The notes beneath the pieces are model-generated. The model was not told the origin of the DNA and ran no database searches. It saw nothing but the letters and a program-made list of their open reading frames with translations. 64,000 nucleotides of DNA from Dasyornis broadbenti (Eukaryota; Chordata; Aves; Passeriformes; Dasyornithidae). This document shows positions 24,811 through 38,529 of this stretch, piece after piece (positions within the stretch are counted from its first letter, which is position 1; the number at the start of each line of letters is the position of its first letter). The stretch lies in NCBI GenBank assembly GCA_013397935.1, contig VZRN01001158.1, positions 779,396 through 843,395 of the forward strand, given 5' to 3'. A program made the translations under genes and the position numbers.

Positions 24811-25378
24811 CTAAAAGTGAGGAATAACTGCTGTTGAAGCCAGCTCTCACATGTTTGCCTTGGGGATGTCTGTTATTTCAGATGCTAGAGGCAAACTTGC
24901 CCTGGGATACTACTTTTTAAGGGTTTTTCGATTCTCATTTTCCATTACTCAAGCCCAATTGCATTGCCACAGAAGCAATAGACAGGATTTGTGATAAATG
25001 ACACAACAGTTTATAGGTATTTTCAAGGATGGTGCAAGAGGTTCTGGCCAAGGATAATTTCAGTTTCAGGTTTGTGTGAGATGTTGGCACTCACTAAAAT
25101 AAGGATCACTAGAATTACAGTACCTCCAGAATTATTCTTAGTGGTTATGTGTCACCCACCCTTACCTGAACTGCAGACTCCTAATTTATTGCTTGGGCGC
25201 TTAGGGAGAAATAACTCTTCATACGAGCTAAAGCTATAGGAAAAATTACAGGAAAAACAGCCAGAACTGTGATTTCATCATTGTATGAGCATTTTCCCAT
25301 ATTGCGAATTGTAAAGTGATTTCCTATGAAACATGGGAAGTAGAATATAAGTAAAATTGGAGTTGCTGGTAGCTGTCT

Positions 25379-25518
25379 CATCCCTGGAAGTGCCAAGCCA
25401 GGTTGGCTGGGGCTCTGAGTAACCTGGTCTAGGGGAAGGTGTCCTGCCTGCGGCCAGGGCTTGGAATTTGATCCCAAATATGAGATCCTTCCAACCCAAA
25501 CCGTTTTGTGATTCCATC
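25379..25518 (+). mobile_element. CR1 LINE 3' fragment
   Basis: The segment reads catccctggaagtgccaag, then ccaggttggctggggct, then gatccttccaacccaaacc and a terminal ttttgtgattcca. This follows the CR1 3' end in + orientation, with moderate divergence. It is 5' truncated to about 140 bases, as is usual for CR1. Confidence 0.85.
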
Positions 25519-26454
25519 TCAGCTGGGAAGCTTTGGGGAAACAGCTCGATCCTCTGATTGTTGGTTTGTAGTGTCCCTGGGTCCCCTCCTGCCCCAGACC
25601 CTTCATGCCCTTGGAGCTGACCCCACAGGGCTCCTGCAGGTGCTGTGTACCTGTGGATCTGAGCCAAAGCAGCAGTAGGTACAGGTGTGGGGGGCGAGTG
25701 GGATTTGTCCCTCCCTGAAGGGCTCTGGTTTGTCCTCTAGTACATCCAGGGAGTGAAGAGAAGCATGGGAGCTCCTGCTGGGCTGGGCAAGAGCTGTGAT
25801 GTGCAGCTGTGACAGCACAGGGACATGTGCCACAGTGATTCCTCATCCAGCACAGAGTGAGGGAGTTCATTCAAAGCGCAGTGAAACAGCAGAGCGTGGA
25901 CTTGGCCCCCCCTAAAAAAGTGTCAAGGGTTGTGACTGGACAAGCACTGTCTGTTGGTGGGGCTCAGTCCGTATCTGGCTGTAAATGGTCTGAAAAGGGC
26001 TGGAAAAACTGAGACTGGATCTTTTTCAGGCTGATACTGTGTGAGAGAGACCCAGTGTGGTTCCCTCAAAGACTTTTAACCACCCTGCCATAAAAGCTGC
26101 TGGGTGGGGTGGGGATGACCCGGTGTCTGCAGAGCCCATTGTTTGCTCCTGAATCCGACCCCATCTCCTGTCACTGAACTGGCACCATCTGTGTCTGAGC
26201 TGGGGAAAAATGAACAGACTTGTTGAGACCTGATTGTTTTATTTTTTTTCTCTAGTTCACTGGCCAAACTACAATATCAAGGAAGAGATACTGCTTGGAT
26301 CCAACAAAAACATTCATTTAATTTTAGATTGTCATTTGGAACAGAAACTCAAAATCGTTTGTTTAGAAATGTAAAAAAAAACCCATTGTTTTTCAGCTCA
26401 AACTCTCAGCTAGCTCTTAATCCCCAAAACTTGCATTGCTGGGCCATTGGGATA

Positions 26455-26495
26455 TCACAAAAAAACCCCAAAACCAACCAACCAAACAAAATTGT
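26455..26495. repeat. A/C-rich low-complexity tract
   Basis: Short run of aaaaaccccaaaaccaaccaa composition, like the larger A/C-rich tract at 6.5-6.7 kb. Confidence 0.7.
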
Positions 26496-29400
26496 AATGA
26501 AGATCTGCATTCAACCCCAGGAAGCTGAATCTTGAGTCTGTGGCTGTTCAAACCTGCTGCACAGCTCCTGAATTCAGAGCCAGCAGTGCCTCCATTGGCT
26601 CAGAATGCCCCGTCCCGTGGTCCCGTTTCCCCACGTTACTCTGTGACACAGCCCTGTCTGTGCCTGATGCACCCGCCTGTGCTCACAGTGTCTCTGCTAC
26701 GTGTTTTAGCTCCTGTAGCTGGAGACCAAAGGACTTCGTGGTTTTGCAACCACAACCTGGGTTATGATGAGGTGCAGCAGCCCATGGCACGGCTCTGCGG
26801 GGCTCCTCCAAGTAGTGCAGTAAGGAAAGGCCTTTGGGAATGCTTCTGAAGAAGTGCAGGAGCAGGAAATACGCATCGCACTCAAGAGTGATGGGGTTTC
26901 TGTCTCACCACGTGTCCTCAGTGCTCGGTGGGACAGAACTGCCACGGGAGCCACAGGTGGAAGAGCAGCCACCATGCTGATTACTGGGCTCGTGGTTGTT
27001 TTTATTGGAGGCAAAAGTGTCTGTTTTGGGTGGCTGTTTTGTTTTCAACTGGCTTCTAGTCTCACTTTTCTCAGAGGATGCTGTTCCCTTCTGCCAAAGC
27101 TCCATGCTTGAGCAACGCTGAGCTTTTTTCCCTTCCCATTGGTGACAGAGCCAAGATGAAGCATTATCTTGTAAAGCCAAGTCAGTGAGAGTTGGGGCGG
27201 GGGGGGTGAGAAAAGGGAAAAAAGGGTGAGGAGAGCGTTTTGGAGCGCAGGAGTAGAGAGAAGAGGAAGGATGGTGGTGCTGGCAATGCCACCCTGGAAT
27301 GTGATGCCCCAGGAACACCAGTCCCTTGTCTGAGGCTGTGGAAGGTGTTCTTGGTGTGAGTTTGTGTCGGTGTTGTGTTACCTGGTGTTGTTGAAACAGC
27401 AGGAAGGAAAATAAGAAGGACGACAAAACAAACTTGTTTTTTTATCATCTCAGAACAGCAGGAGGCTGGTGCACAAAGGGCTTTGCCTTGTTTTCAGGAT
27501 GCTGAAAGCTCTGTGGGTTGGCTAGGTCAGCTGCCAGGAATGATCTGCATCATTCAGATCCATGTGAAAGCTGGTTGACATGAAATGTCCATGGTCCCTC
27601 GTCCTTGCTTTAAGCCCCATAGAAAAGAACAAACAAAATGCTGTTCCTGCATGGGAAACAGTTGCTCGCTTTTGCACAACCACATCTCCAGCTTGTCCAT
27701 ACCAATCTCTCACATTTTCATACCAATGAGAAGCAGCCATGGGGCCTGCTCACGTTCACAACATTCACACATTCCGTCTGGAGGTTTTTCTCCCCCAGCC
27801 TCCTTAATTTAATTTTTTTCACCACTTGATCTATCACATCCTGCTGTTTTCTGCTGTGTCCCTGCCTGAGCCACTTCCCCATTGCTGCACACATGGGACA
27901 GTGACTTTTGATGTTCCCACTGGCTGGTGCCCAGGGATTGTTTTTGAGCTGTAGCAACATTCGAAGATACCCAGAGAGAGCAGGTACCTTTGTGCAGAGT
28001 GCTGGGGGTCCAAGTAAAAGCACGCATGTCCTTCCCACCCCACATCTCTGAGTTTCTTGATGACTGGTGTGTGGTCAGTGGCAGAGGCAAAGGCATAAGA
28101 GTAGAGCAGTGTTGCAGACCGTGACCCCAAAACAACACTGTGACCAAGAGACAGCACTGCCCAGGGCTTCACTCTGTAATTAATACATAAAACCCATTAA
28201 CCATTCCTCTGATTACTTTTAAAATGAAGAAGTTGTATTCTTCAGAGAATTAGATTTCTAATATGCCTGTCCTCTCTTGTGGCAGTAAAGCCTGTAATAT
28301 TCTCGAGTGTTAGAGATTGTTGGAGTCTCTGTTGGATGAAAGCACCTTGATCCCTGGACAGACTGTTCTCAGCTGCCTTCAGGACCTCACAGTCAGTTTC
28401 TGTGTCTTAGCAGATATCGAGAGCTGTTGATGGCACTTGGCATTAGCCCTGGCAAACTTTCCTCAGCACTTCCTTGCTGCAAAACCTGAGGTGGGAGCAT
28501 GAGAAGTCCAATCAAAAGGCACAATTGTTTTATTTTACTCCCATGCTGACAGAATGTATTGCCACAGATGTAAATGCAATGTGCCATCACATGTTTCTGA
28601 TGGCTCGTGATGACTGACAGAAGCTTGTTTTGAAAAGCCTTCCTGTGGCAGCATTGTGCTGTGCTGGGATGGCCAGATCAGAGCGCTGGGTTTGGTTGGG
28701 TGTTCTGCTGTCTCCAGGCTTGGTGGCATGTGTGGGCAGGGGTAGAGCTTTGCTCCAGGTAGACAAACATACCAACATCTGTTAGAAAGTCGTTCCGGGA
28801 AGCAAGGAAATCCAGCCTGTGGGGAAAGACAAATAACAAACTGCAACACGCAGACATCTGCAGAACATAAGGAAAGGCCCTACAGAGCCCAGTGAGGTGA
28901 TGATCTGCTTCCCCAAAATACCCATCCTCTTCCCATGACCACCTGGGCTCAGCAAGGAGAAGGGGTGACACAAGGAGCAGGGACATCCTGCAGGGACTGA
29001 CAGCGAGTCAGCACTGTCAGCAGTGGGGTGCTTTGCCTGAGGCCAACCTGTATCCCTTAGACAAGAGGTGTCTTGGGGTTCACTGCACAAGTTGTGATCC
29101 AAATAAAGGGAAAAGTCTGTTGGAGAGGAGGGGGCTTTGTATTGCAGTGATTTGTGAAGATTTAACTTGTGGGACAGATGCGTGAGGCCAGGGAGCTCAC
29201 AAAAAGCAGGCAGGGGTGACCTGCAGGAGACACCTGTCCATTGGGGTGCTGCCAGCTGGCCATGCCAGTGTGTTTAACACCACACCAGGGACTTCCCCTT
29301 CCTGCCAGCTCCTGGTATCCTCTGGGAAAGCAGCTGTGCTTGTGCAGCCCTTGCTCCCCGTGGAATCACATGCCACAAGCAGTGGTGTGCTGGGAGAGGC

Positions 29401-32400
29401 AGCACAGCCACTGGTGGGTGAGTCAGCTCATTCCCACAGTGACTGCTCGGTGACAAGCACAGCTCAGGGCACCCTTCCACGGCTTGTGTTCCAGAGGGGG
29501 GACTCACAGCAGCCTGGGAAGCTGCTTCCTGCTGTGTCACTGCTCAGGTGAGCCTCTCATAGGGCTCAGAGGGATTCAGGCCTCTTCAGTGCAGGGGTTG
29601 GCATCCATGGGGGATGGCACAAGAGCCTGGGAAAGTTTTTGTCCAGTGCTGTGGCACTTGTGAAAACAGCTGACTGTGCTGGGCAGGAAGGGGCTCGTTG
29701 GGAAGTTCTTGTCTGAGTTTCAACATTGATCATTGCACAGAAGCACTTTGAAGCACAATATCAGTTATTTCCATGACCTGAACTTCTCATTTCAGGTTCA
29801 AATCTGATGCCCAGAGCATGTCACTGCTCCCTCCATTTCCCTCAAACACTGTGCTGCCTTTGTTGCTCCCACGTCAAGCAGATGGAAGTTAAACTAGAGG
29901 GATGATTGCAAGCTGGAACTAGCAGCAAAAGGGCTTTTTTTCTTCCCTTTGTCCGTGCCATATGATTATTATTTACAGGAAACACTTTGTACAGCTTTGA
30001 GATTTGTTTAGAGAAGGAGTGTAGGGGAGGATACAGCTAAAGGCAGAATGGAAATTAAAAAGGTCACAGCAATGCTCAAGAAAATCCATAATTTCATGGA
30101 GTGGGAGTATTGCTATTCTGGGGACTGAGGGAATAACAGAGCTTGGGCTCCAGCTCCACGGGGAGAGAGGGATGAACTGGCTCCCTTTGGGAAGGGCTGG
30201 GCACCCAGCAGCTTTCCCTGAGGCCTCGTGGGACTGAGGCCAGAGCAGCTGCTGGGGACAGAGGGTCCCTGACACGGCGTTGTTCCCTCAGCTCATGCAG
30301 AGTCACGTCCCTTGCAGGCCGTGGTGGTGATGCCAGGGAATCTCGGAACACTCGGACGTGGGGAGCGAGCTGGAGCCCTGGTCCTTAGGAGCAGCCCCTG
30401 GGAGCGTGTGTGCTTTGTCCTGATGTTATCCAGTGAAATGGGGCTTGCCTACAGCTTTGTATAATGGAGCGCATAAACAAAGGAAGCGAGGATGAGATGC
30501 CCTCAGCCGCTGCTGCTGCTACTGGGTGACTCAGTGTTGAGCTGTGAGTGCCTGGGCACGTACAGAGAAAAGTTGCTGAGAAGAATACCAGATCTTGGAG
30601 CAGGACAAGTCAGGACAAAGGACTTGCACAGGACAGCCCAGGGAGGTGGCAGGGGGGTTTTTCAGAGGGTTAAGGAGGCTGGAGGCTCTGTTTTGCCTGC
30701 AGGAAAGGCCCAGCTCTGGGCTGCAGAAGAGCAAGTGTCACCCATCACTTGCACTGGTTGGTGGGAGCCCCCGGCCTGCCCAGGTCTGCGATGTGGGGTT
30801 CAGCCACCAGCACCCTACAGAGGCTCTGCTCTTCTAATTTTCAGCTTCCATCTTCCTTCCAAGATGACTTTCAATTAAATTTTAAACTTAAAAGCAAAGT
30901 CCACGTACATTTTAATTAGTAGGAATGAGGATGGAACATCATTCTTTGCCAGCGTGGAATTTAATTTGAAGCATTGAAAGCTGATGATATCACCAGTCTA
31001 AGCCTAATTCTCCTCGTCCTCTTTGCTTTGGGGAAGGTTTTCAAGCTCAGTGATTTTCAGTGTCCTAATGATAGAAGAAGTCACATGTTCTGCAATGCCC
31101 TTATCTGAGGTCAGTTGCTAGAAACACTGTGAAATCCTTAAATTCAGACCTTTATTGTGTGTTCTTGCAGCCCTCTCTACCACATGAAGGGCTTTTCCAC
31201 CTCTGGTGTCCTGTCTTCACATGTTTTAGAGCATGTTTTATAAAATTGGTTATGATACTGGGAAATGCGAGTTTGAGTTGTGCCCAAAGTGTACCAGAAC
31301 CACCACACCATGGGGTTTCAAGTGTTTGTTTTTTCATTTATTGAGTTTTTTAGCAGGTAGGTTATGACTCTCAGAGCTGTTGAACATTTACTGAACAGCT
31401 CAGACACAACCTGAAGGACTGACATTACTGCAGCTAATTACCCTTTGACATTAATTTCCATTCAGCTCCATCTGCATCTGTAAACACTTTCCCAAATTGC
31501 TGTTCTGACAAGTGAGATGCCTCAGTTGCAGAGTCCCACATCTGAGAGCATGGGAAGGCTCTCGGTGCTGTGGCTTGTTGGGGATGTCATGGCTTGGGTG
31601 GTCTCCTCGTTCTGCTTGGCAGCTGGAGCAAGAGGCTGTGAGTTATTTCCCGTGGTGGGTTTTTGTCAGATAAACCTCCCAGCAGTGATGTGAAATGGTC
31701 TGACAGCTGATTTCCTGCAGTTAGTGTTGGGAGCAATGAGTTAACCCGGGGAAGGATGAGCTCAGCCCCGGAGAGTTTGATCCATCTGTGGAGCTTTCAG
31801 ACCTTTCTCTGTGGCAGAGCTGCTCTGTTCTGCACGGTTCTTCATGGACCAGCCACTCTCCAGGAAATCATCATCATGCATCAATATTTTAAAATACATC
31901 TCAGGCCTTTTGAACAGTGCACGAGGTGGGGAGAGGGGAGGAGGATGTGGATATCTATGGCTGCATGGTTGTTTTGTGTGTTTGGCTCTGTGAAGTTTTT
32001 AGAGATCATCGTGGGAAAAGTGAGAGCCCTGTTCTTGAGCCGTGATGGAGAGGGAATAGTAAAAAGATGTTTGGTAATATGTGTATGGATTAATGTTCAA
32101 ATCTCATTGAGCCTTTCACGTCCTTTAGGCCCTGAATATAACTATGGGAATGGATATGGGCCAGAAAAGCCTCCCGTTAGTGTGCTGGGTGCTTATTATT
32201 GCAGGTTTTTGCATTAAACCCTTTTAATGGACTGTACCTCTCCCTTGGTGAATGATTTTTGGGCTGCTTCTGGCAGAGGTTGTAACACAGGAGAAGGATC
32301 TGGAAGATTGGTACAGAGCATAGTCACACAGCTCCTGCTGAGCCAGGTGCAAAACCTGACCACAGTCCTGGGTAAAAATAAGCAGTGTCCTTGCTCCTGG

Positions 32401-32679
32401 GCCAGTGGCAGGATTTCTGCATCCAGAGTCCCTCCAAGCGACAGGCAGGCTGCTCCTGGGAGCTGCAGAGGTGTGAGAAGTGTTTCCACAGATCAGGTGT
32501 CCACAGGAGCGTGGGTCAGGGGGTGGGCAAACAGAAACTGTGCTGGCAGAGATGTCCCCAGGTGTCCACCACTTGTGGCTCTTCTCCTCCCTCCTCACCC
32601 CCTTCTCTCTGCTGGCTGGGGGCTGTCAGGGCTGCCCAAAGAGGCTTTACCTAGGACTGTTCATGGTCTCCCGCTTCCC

Positions 32680-33065
32680 ATCTGGAGACGACCTTGTTTG
32701 AATTTCTGGAGAGCTCGGAGCCTGCCAGGGTGGGTTTGTTTGTGCTTTTCTCCAAGCAAACACCTGGCTGTGCCACGGGGCCGCACAGGTGGCGGCGGAG
32801 CAGCGTCCCAGTCCAAGGTACTCAGAGATTCACGGCAAAACCCTGGTCTGTGCACGCAGCCTGGAGCAGCTCCGGCCAGCTCTGCTCAGGGCAGGATGTG
32901 GGGAGTTTCCAGGAGGCTGTGCCGCTCGCCTGGCACTCGTGGGGCTGGAGCAGCTGCAGGGAGCAGGGCTGCAGGGCTGGCGGGGCTAGCGGCTCCTTTC
33001 TTGTGTTTGCGCAGGGAGGGAGCACAGGGACACGGCAGAACCCCAGTGGAGCTGATTCAGTGCAA
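32680..33065. promoter_or_regulatory. GC-rich patch with CTCF-like core in intron 1
   Basis: GC content and CpG rise here. At about 32786-32795 the word AGGTGGCGGC fits the core of the CTCF consensus exactly, but the five bases before it fit poorly. The raised GC also explains the long stop-free frame that crosses this patch. A boundary or enhancer role is speculative. Confidence 0.25.
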
Positions 33066-33471
33066 ACAGACCCTTGGACCGGGGCTGCTGTGCCTGGCAC
33101 CTGGAGCCTCTCTCTCCCCGCTGGGCACCCAGTGCACAGCAGCAGGAGTTTGCGAAGGGAACGGTTCTAATGGAGAGCATCTCCTGGCGCTGAGCCTGGC
33201 TGCTGCTGCTCGTCTCATTTACGCCGTCCTGACGGCCTGCCTCCCACCCCTCACTCTGTAGTCAGCTCCATCCCACGTTTACAGGCACCTGCCTGGAGTT
33301 CCTGTCACCCTGAGCTGTTGCCCGAGTTGATGATGACACAGCCTGGCAATTCAGCCCACGTGGAATGTGAATCTTTTATAGGAACCTCCCATGGCCACCG
33401 GCTTGAGTCTGGTGTGTGAATTCGATCTTTGTGCTGGTCCTTGCCTGGTCACACTGTGTCCTATGAGGTTT

Positions 33472-33833
33472 TTCATAGAACCATAAAATGTGCCGAGTTG
33501 GAAAGAACCCGCCAGGATCACCGAGTCCAACTCCTGGCCCTGTGCAGGACACCCCAGGAGCCTCACCCGGTGCCCGAGAGCATTGTCCAAACTCCCCTTG
33601 AGCTTAGACAGGCTCAGTGCTGTGACAGTGCTCTGGGGAGCCAGTTCCAGTGCCCAACCACCCTCTGGGTGAAAAACCTTTTCGTTATACTCAGCCTAAA
33701 ACTGCCCTGACTCAGCTCCAGCCATTTCCTTGAGTCCTGTCCCTTCACCAGAGCAAAAGATCGGCACCTGCCCCTGCGCTGCCCCTCGTGAGGATGTTGA
33801 AGATCACAGTGGGGTCTCCCCTCAGTCTCCTCT
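33472..33833 (-). mobile_element. CR1 LINE 3' fragment
   Basis: It begins with tcatagaaccataaaatg, then gttggaaagaacccgccagg, tccaactcctggccctg, then a long CR1 3' region (ccaccctctgggtgaaaaac, tgaagatcacagtggggtc). This is the reverse complement of a CR1 3' end. The subfamily resembles the copy at 36338-36657. Confidence 0.9.
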
Positions 33834-36337
33834 TTTTGTTTGGTTGTTGTCCTTTTCCAGTGTATCAGGATTAATTTGAATTCTAATAATCTCTAACATT
33901 TCATCCTCACTTGGGATCATCTTCATCTTTAATAACCTCTCTTCCCATCTCTGGTGGTTAATTAATGGTGTATCCTCAAAACACAGCTGGGAGGTCAGGC
34001 TTTGGATTAAAAACTGCCGTGACATAGCCCCTCAGAACAACCTGGAAGCATCCAAGCCCTGTTGCCTACAGATTATGGGCAAAATAAGACCATAAACCAA
34101 GTACAGAACTCTGCTTTGGGGGCTTAACAGCCTCCTCTGCATTTCAAATCATGGCATCATAATCTTTGCAAGATTAAGCACTGTTTCAATTTCAGGGTAT
34201 TTTTTTTTAATTTAATTTCACTTTCTCATGGAATAAACTGATGGTGACAGATGCCCAAGAGCCCTGAAGGTCAGTGCTTTGTTTATGCACAGGGAATTTC
34301 GGCATGAAGGGTGACAGTTGCCTCTGGAGAGGGGCATGTATGTCACCTTCTCATGGAGCATGGCTGTGTCTGGCAGTGACCTTCTGTGTGCTTGTATCAC
34401 CTGGGCAGAGCCTACAGAGGGGCGCTGGGCTCCTCCAGGGGTTCCACTCTGTGGATAAATATGGCCTTTTGCATGGGAAAGACAGGGAAACACGCTGTCT
34501 CGTTGGGTTTGTGTGGCCATCTTGGGGCACAGTCAGGTGCCCTGAGTCCTGCTCCTCGTCTGGTGACTGCAGATAACAAAAGTGCTTCCTATTCTGGCAA
34601 CTGTCTTTCAGACATTTATCTTAAAGCTCAGGGAGCTAATAATATCCTATATTACAGAGGACTGAGGCCCGGAAAAAAACAAGCTGGAATTTAATTTGGC
34701 CTGAGTCAAGCCATCTAAAAGCATTTCTGAATCAGAGCTGGTCCCTGCGACCTCTCTTCAGCCGGGGACTGCCAGATGCTTCACCCCCTCTTCCGCCTCC
34801 ATCTGGGGCTGGAGGTGAGTCAGTGCTGCAGAGCCCAGCTCCTGGTGGCTGTGGCTTCCAGGTGCTGCTGGGGTGAGGACTCAAACCCTTTGGAGACTGG
34901 TTCTGATCCATGGCATCCTTCCTTCAGGCACTAAAGCATGTGGCTGCCAGCTTGCAGCCAGTGACGTGTGCGTGGCGACTGTTTGGCAGTCACCTGTGGC
35001 AGCGGGTTCTAAATGCAGTGGCAGCAGCATCCCCCTGCAGCTGGGACTGCTGCCCCTGACCTGCTCGGGGCACAGCTGGTTGAGGAGCAGCTGGGTCATG
35101 CTAGGGACAGGCACTGTTACAGATCTGATGTCTCTGATGTGGTAAATACATTTTGTCTGTACCAGTGAATGTTCTCCAGAAGCGCTCACAGAGAGGTGCT
35201 TCAGTGGAGAGGAAGAGGGGTGCCAACAGGAAGCTTGTTGAGACAACACAGAAACATTTTCTACTCGTGATCTCAGCCGCTGGAGATAAGGCTGGAATTT
35301 TGACACCCCCCAGAGCATCCTCCCTTGGCCCCATGTCAATCCTGCAGCTCTGGACAGGGGAGGGAGGCTCCTGCCTGGGTCATGCTCCTACCAGGGGTGC
35401 AAAGGGTGGAGGTAGATTTTGGCTGGAGGGATATGGCAGTGCCATGGATCCCCTCTGGGCAAAGTGTGTTGGAGTCCTCAGGCTGCAGGAGATGCCATTT
35501 GTGAAAGGTCAGCTCATGTAGTGAACTCTGACACTGATGTCGAGGTCATCAGGAGTGACCTGAGCCCCCAGACAGGGAGATACCTGCCAGGTGTGGCTGG
35601 CAGCAGCCTGTGAATGCCCCAGGGCAGGTTCCTCACCTCGTGGTTCATTCCTTATGGCACAAGGTGCCTGTTCAGGAGCTTCACCCCATTGGAATCCCCG
35701 CTTGGCACAGCGCAAGGGCTCAGCCGTGCCAGGGTCACTGCACAGGGGTTTGGGTCACCCAGGAGGAGCAGCAACTGTGGTTTTTTGTGGCAAGGATTTG
35801 CACTGTGGAGCCTGAACATCTGGATTGTTGGGGTGAGTGACACGGGGTGGGTTCTGGATGGGACCCAGAGCTCTGCTGACGGCTCCGTCACACCAGGCAT
35901 GCCATGTTCCATGGACAAAGCTGCCTTTCACCAGACCCACAGAATAGGCTTTGTACCTCCCTGTGTGAGCCCTCTTTATAGAGAGAAAGGGTTCCTCAGA
36001 GGCTGCAGGCAGTGCCCCATGACTTGGGATGGTTTTCACCTGTGCCAGGAGTGATTTCACTCTGCCTTTTGCCAGGGCTGAGCTGTTTGGTGGTGCCAGG
36101 TTCTTTGCTTTTCCCTTGCTGGCAGCTGGAGAACCCCATTAGAAGGTGTTGCATTGGGATCTCTTGGTACCTGGAGAGGGGTGCGCGTAATCATGGAGTA
36201 GCTCCAAGGGGTGTTTTTTGTATCTGGGCTGTATTTAAATGAACCCAATCCTAATTTTCCTGCTGCTCTGCTCTAGAGCTGGCTGCTGGAGAGCAAGGCG
36301 TGGCAGAAAGGTAGAATTGAGTCTAGCATTATTTTTT

Positions 36338-36657
36338 TCATAGAATCAAAAAATATTCTGAGATGGGACTCACAAGGTCCATTGAGTCCAACTCCTGGCC
36401 CTGCACAGGACAGCCCCAAAATCCCGTCCTATGCCTGAGAGCATTGTCCGCACACTTCTTGAACTCTGGCAGGGTTGAAGCCATGACCTCTTCCCCTGGA
36501 GAGCCTGTTCAGTGCCCCACCACCCTCTGGATGAAAAACCTTTTCCTAATATCCAATCTAAGCCTCCTCTGGCACAGTTTTTGCTGTTCCCCCAAGTCCT
36601 ATCACCAATCACCAGAGAGAACAGATCAGTGCCTGCGCCTTGTCCCTTACAAAGATT
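36338..36657 (-). mobile_element. CR1 LINE 3' fragment
   Basis: It starts with tcatagaatcaaaaaata and continues with tccaactcctggccctgc, ccaccctctggatgaaaaac and ccttttcctaatatccaatc. It is another minus-strand CR1 3' end of the same type as the copy at 33.5 kb, but more diverged. Confidence 0.9.
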
Positions 36658-38481
36658 TTAAAGGACAACCCGATAAGATATTGACACTTGCATATTGATT
36701 CTACACCTTATTTTTAAATGAACTTACTGCTTTTGTGCTGGGCATCTCTGATGTGAGGCAGCAGGACACAGTGGATGGATTTTGGGGCACAGCATGGGCC
36801 ATAGGGACTTGTGAGAACCTGGTCCTTGACTAAATGTCTTTAAATGGTCTGTATGAGATAGTCTGGGGGTCAGAAGGGAAGCACACAAGAAATTTAATCT
36901 TGGACTTGACTGGCCCCTCACAGATAGAGCTCTCTCTTCCATTTCTACAGAAACACAGACAGCCACAGAAAGACCAACCATGGTCCCAAAACCAGCTACA
37001 TGAGAGGCTTGAGGGTCTGAGTGCAGCATCTTGTAAGATCCAGATGGAATTATACTGCAGTTTGTAAAGGCACTTCTGCAAACTCCAGTGTAAGCTGATC
37101 TGCAGCATTAGGCACTCAAATATGTCCTAAATTTGGCTGAAGTTCTCTTCCAACTTCCCTGCTGCAGCCACTATTAAATATAATTGTAAGATACAAGGTA
37201 GAACACCAAAGAATGTTATTAGTTTATGAAACTCGGTTGCCTTGACTACTTCTGGGGTAAAATTAATAAGAGAAAACCCTCAATTGTATGAGGCCAGGGC
37301 TTCACTGTAATTTCAAATTGTAATTTCCATTCTCTCCCATTTAAGGACAGCGGACATTATCTCAGGAATCTATAGATAGTGCCTGAGTCATTCTTTAAAG
37401 AACAGCTAAAATGTAAAAACATTAAATAAAATATATCCCTGCAGCTCCTCTGACCAGGGAAAGTGTTTGACACCTCATTTTACAGGCTGGGGAGAGTATG
37501 TGAAGGAGGAAATTCATGTGCAGCGAGTCATGATGGAGTCCTGATGGTGCCTGAACAATTCCTGACTCCTCTGTTTGCAGCTGGCTTTGCCTTGTGGCCG
37601 AGCTGGTCCTCCCTGCCTGCCCACATCGGCATCTGCCCAGGGCAGGATCAGCCTCACAGGAGCAGGGAATCAAGATGTGACTGGGGTTGGGGTCAAAGAT
37701 AAACGTTAAAATGTGCATGTGTGGTGTCCCAAGAGAGAAACTGCCATTCTGAGCTTAATTTTTTTTTGTGTAGGGCTATGCAAGAAGCTGATTTCTGAAC
37801 CACAGCTCAGAACTTGGGCTTTCTGACTTTCAGGCAATTCTGTGCAATATCAGAGTATCCCAGGGGACCTGCCCAAGCAATGCAGACTCATCATTGTGTG
37901 AGCTGTGTATATGTAGTGCTGAGTGTGCGTGTTCAGGCTGCTGCTGCACTGGGGCTGCTCGGGTGGAAGGGGCTCTGGTAGAGTTTCCAGTCTGAAGTAT
38001 ATTTAGAATATAAATATTTGTGTGGATGTTTGATGCAGAGAGGAAAATAGCCATTGTGTGCTTGAGCTTGATGCTCTTCCGAGGTTGCCTGTTCTCAACT
38101 GAGTGGCCAGACAGTTTGTGAATCTTGACCCTGAATATTCATCTGAGTTTCTGGCTAGGAAGGGATTTAGTGACCATGGCCCCTTGGCTGGTCCTTTTCC
38201 TGTTGCTGGTTCCTTTACCTGGATGTTACCTGGCTGCAGTGGAGCATCTCTTGTAGGGCAGGAAGGAAAGGACAATTTGTCCAAGTCTGGAGTGAGACTC
38301 GGACTTGCACCTAAGGAAAATCCCTGTCTGTTTTTGGCTTTGTAGCATCTGCAGAGTGAGACACTGGTCTCAAACCCCAAAGCTGCCCTGTTTCTCCTGC
38401 AGCTCTGATGAGGAGGTGCTCGCTTGGGCAGGGCACTCCAAAGGGTCCAGGTGTTGGCAGACCTCTGACAAGAGCCCTGGT

Positions 38482-38529
38482 GGGTCACCCAGTGAGTCGC
38501 CCAGTAGGTCACCCATTGGGTCACCCAGG
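38482..38529. repeat. 12-bp minisatellite, four copies
   Basis: Four tandem 12-base units: gggtcacccagt, gagtcgcccagt, aggtcacccatt, gggtcacccagg. Units differ at one to three positions. No gene lies in it. Confidence 0.9.

Noticed and set aside
25181..25870. 229-codon open frame on -
   Set aside because: It crosses a CR1 fragment of the opposite orientation and has no CR1 or other protein homology, so it is a shadow frame.
32227..33261. 344-codon open frame on +, the longest in the window
   Set aside because: It lies in a GC-rich intronic patch where stops are rare, overlaps several other long frames on both strands, and shows no known domain or plausible protein composition. Without transcript or conservation evidence it is treated as chance.
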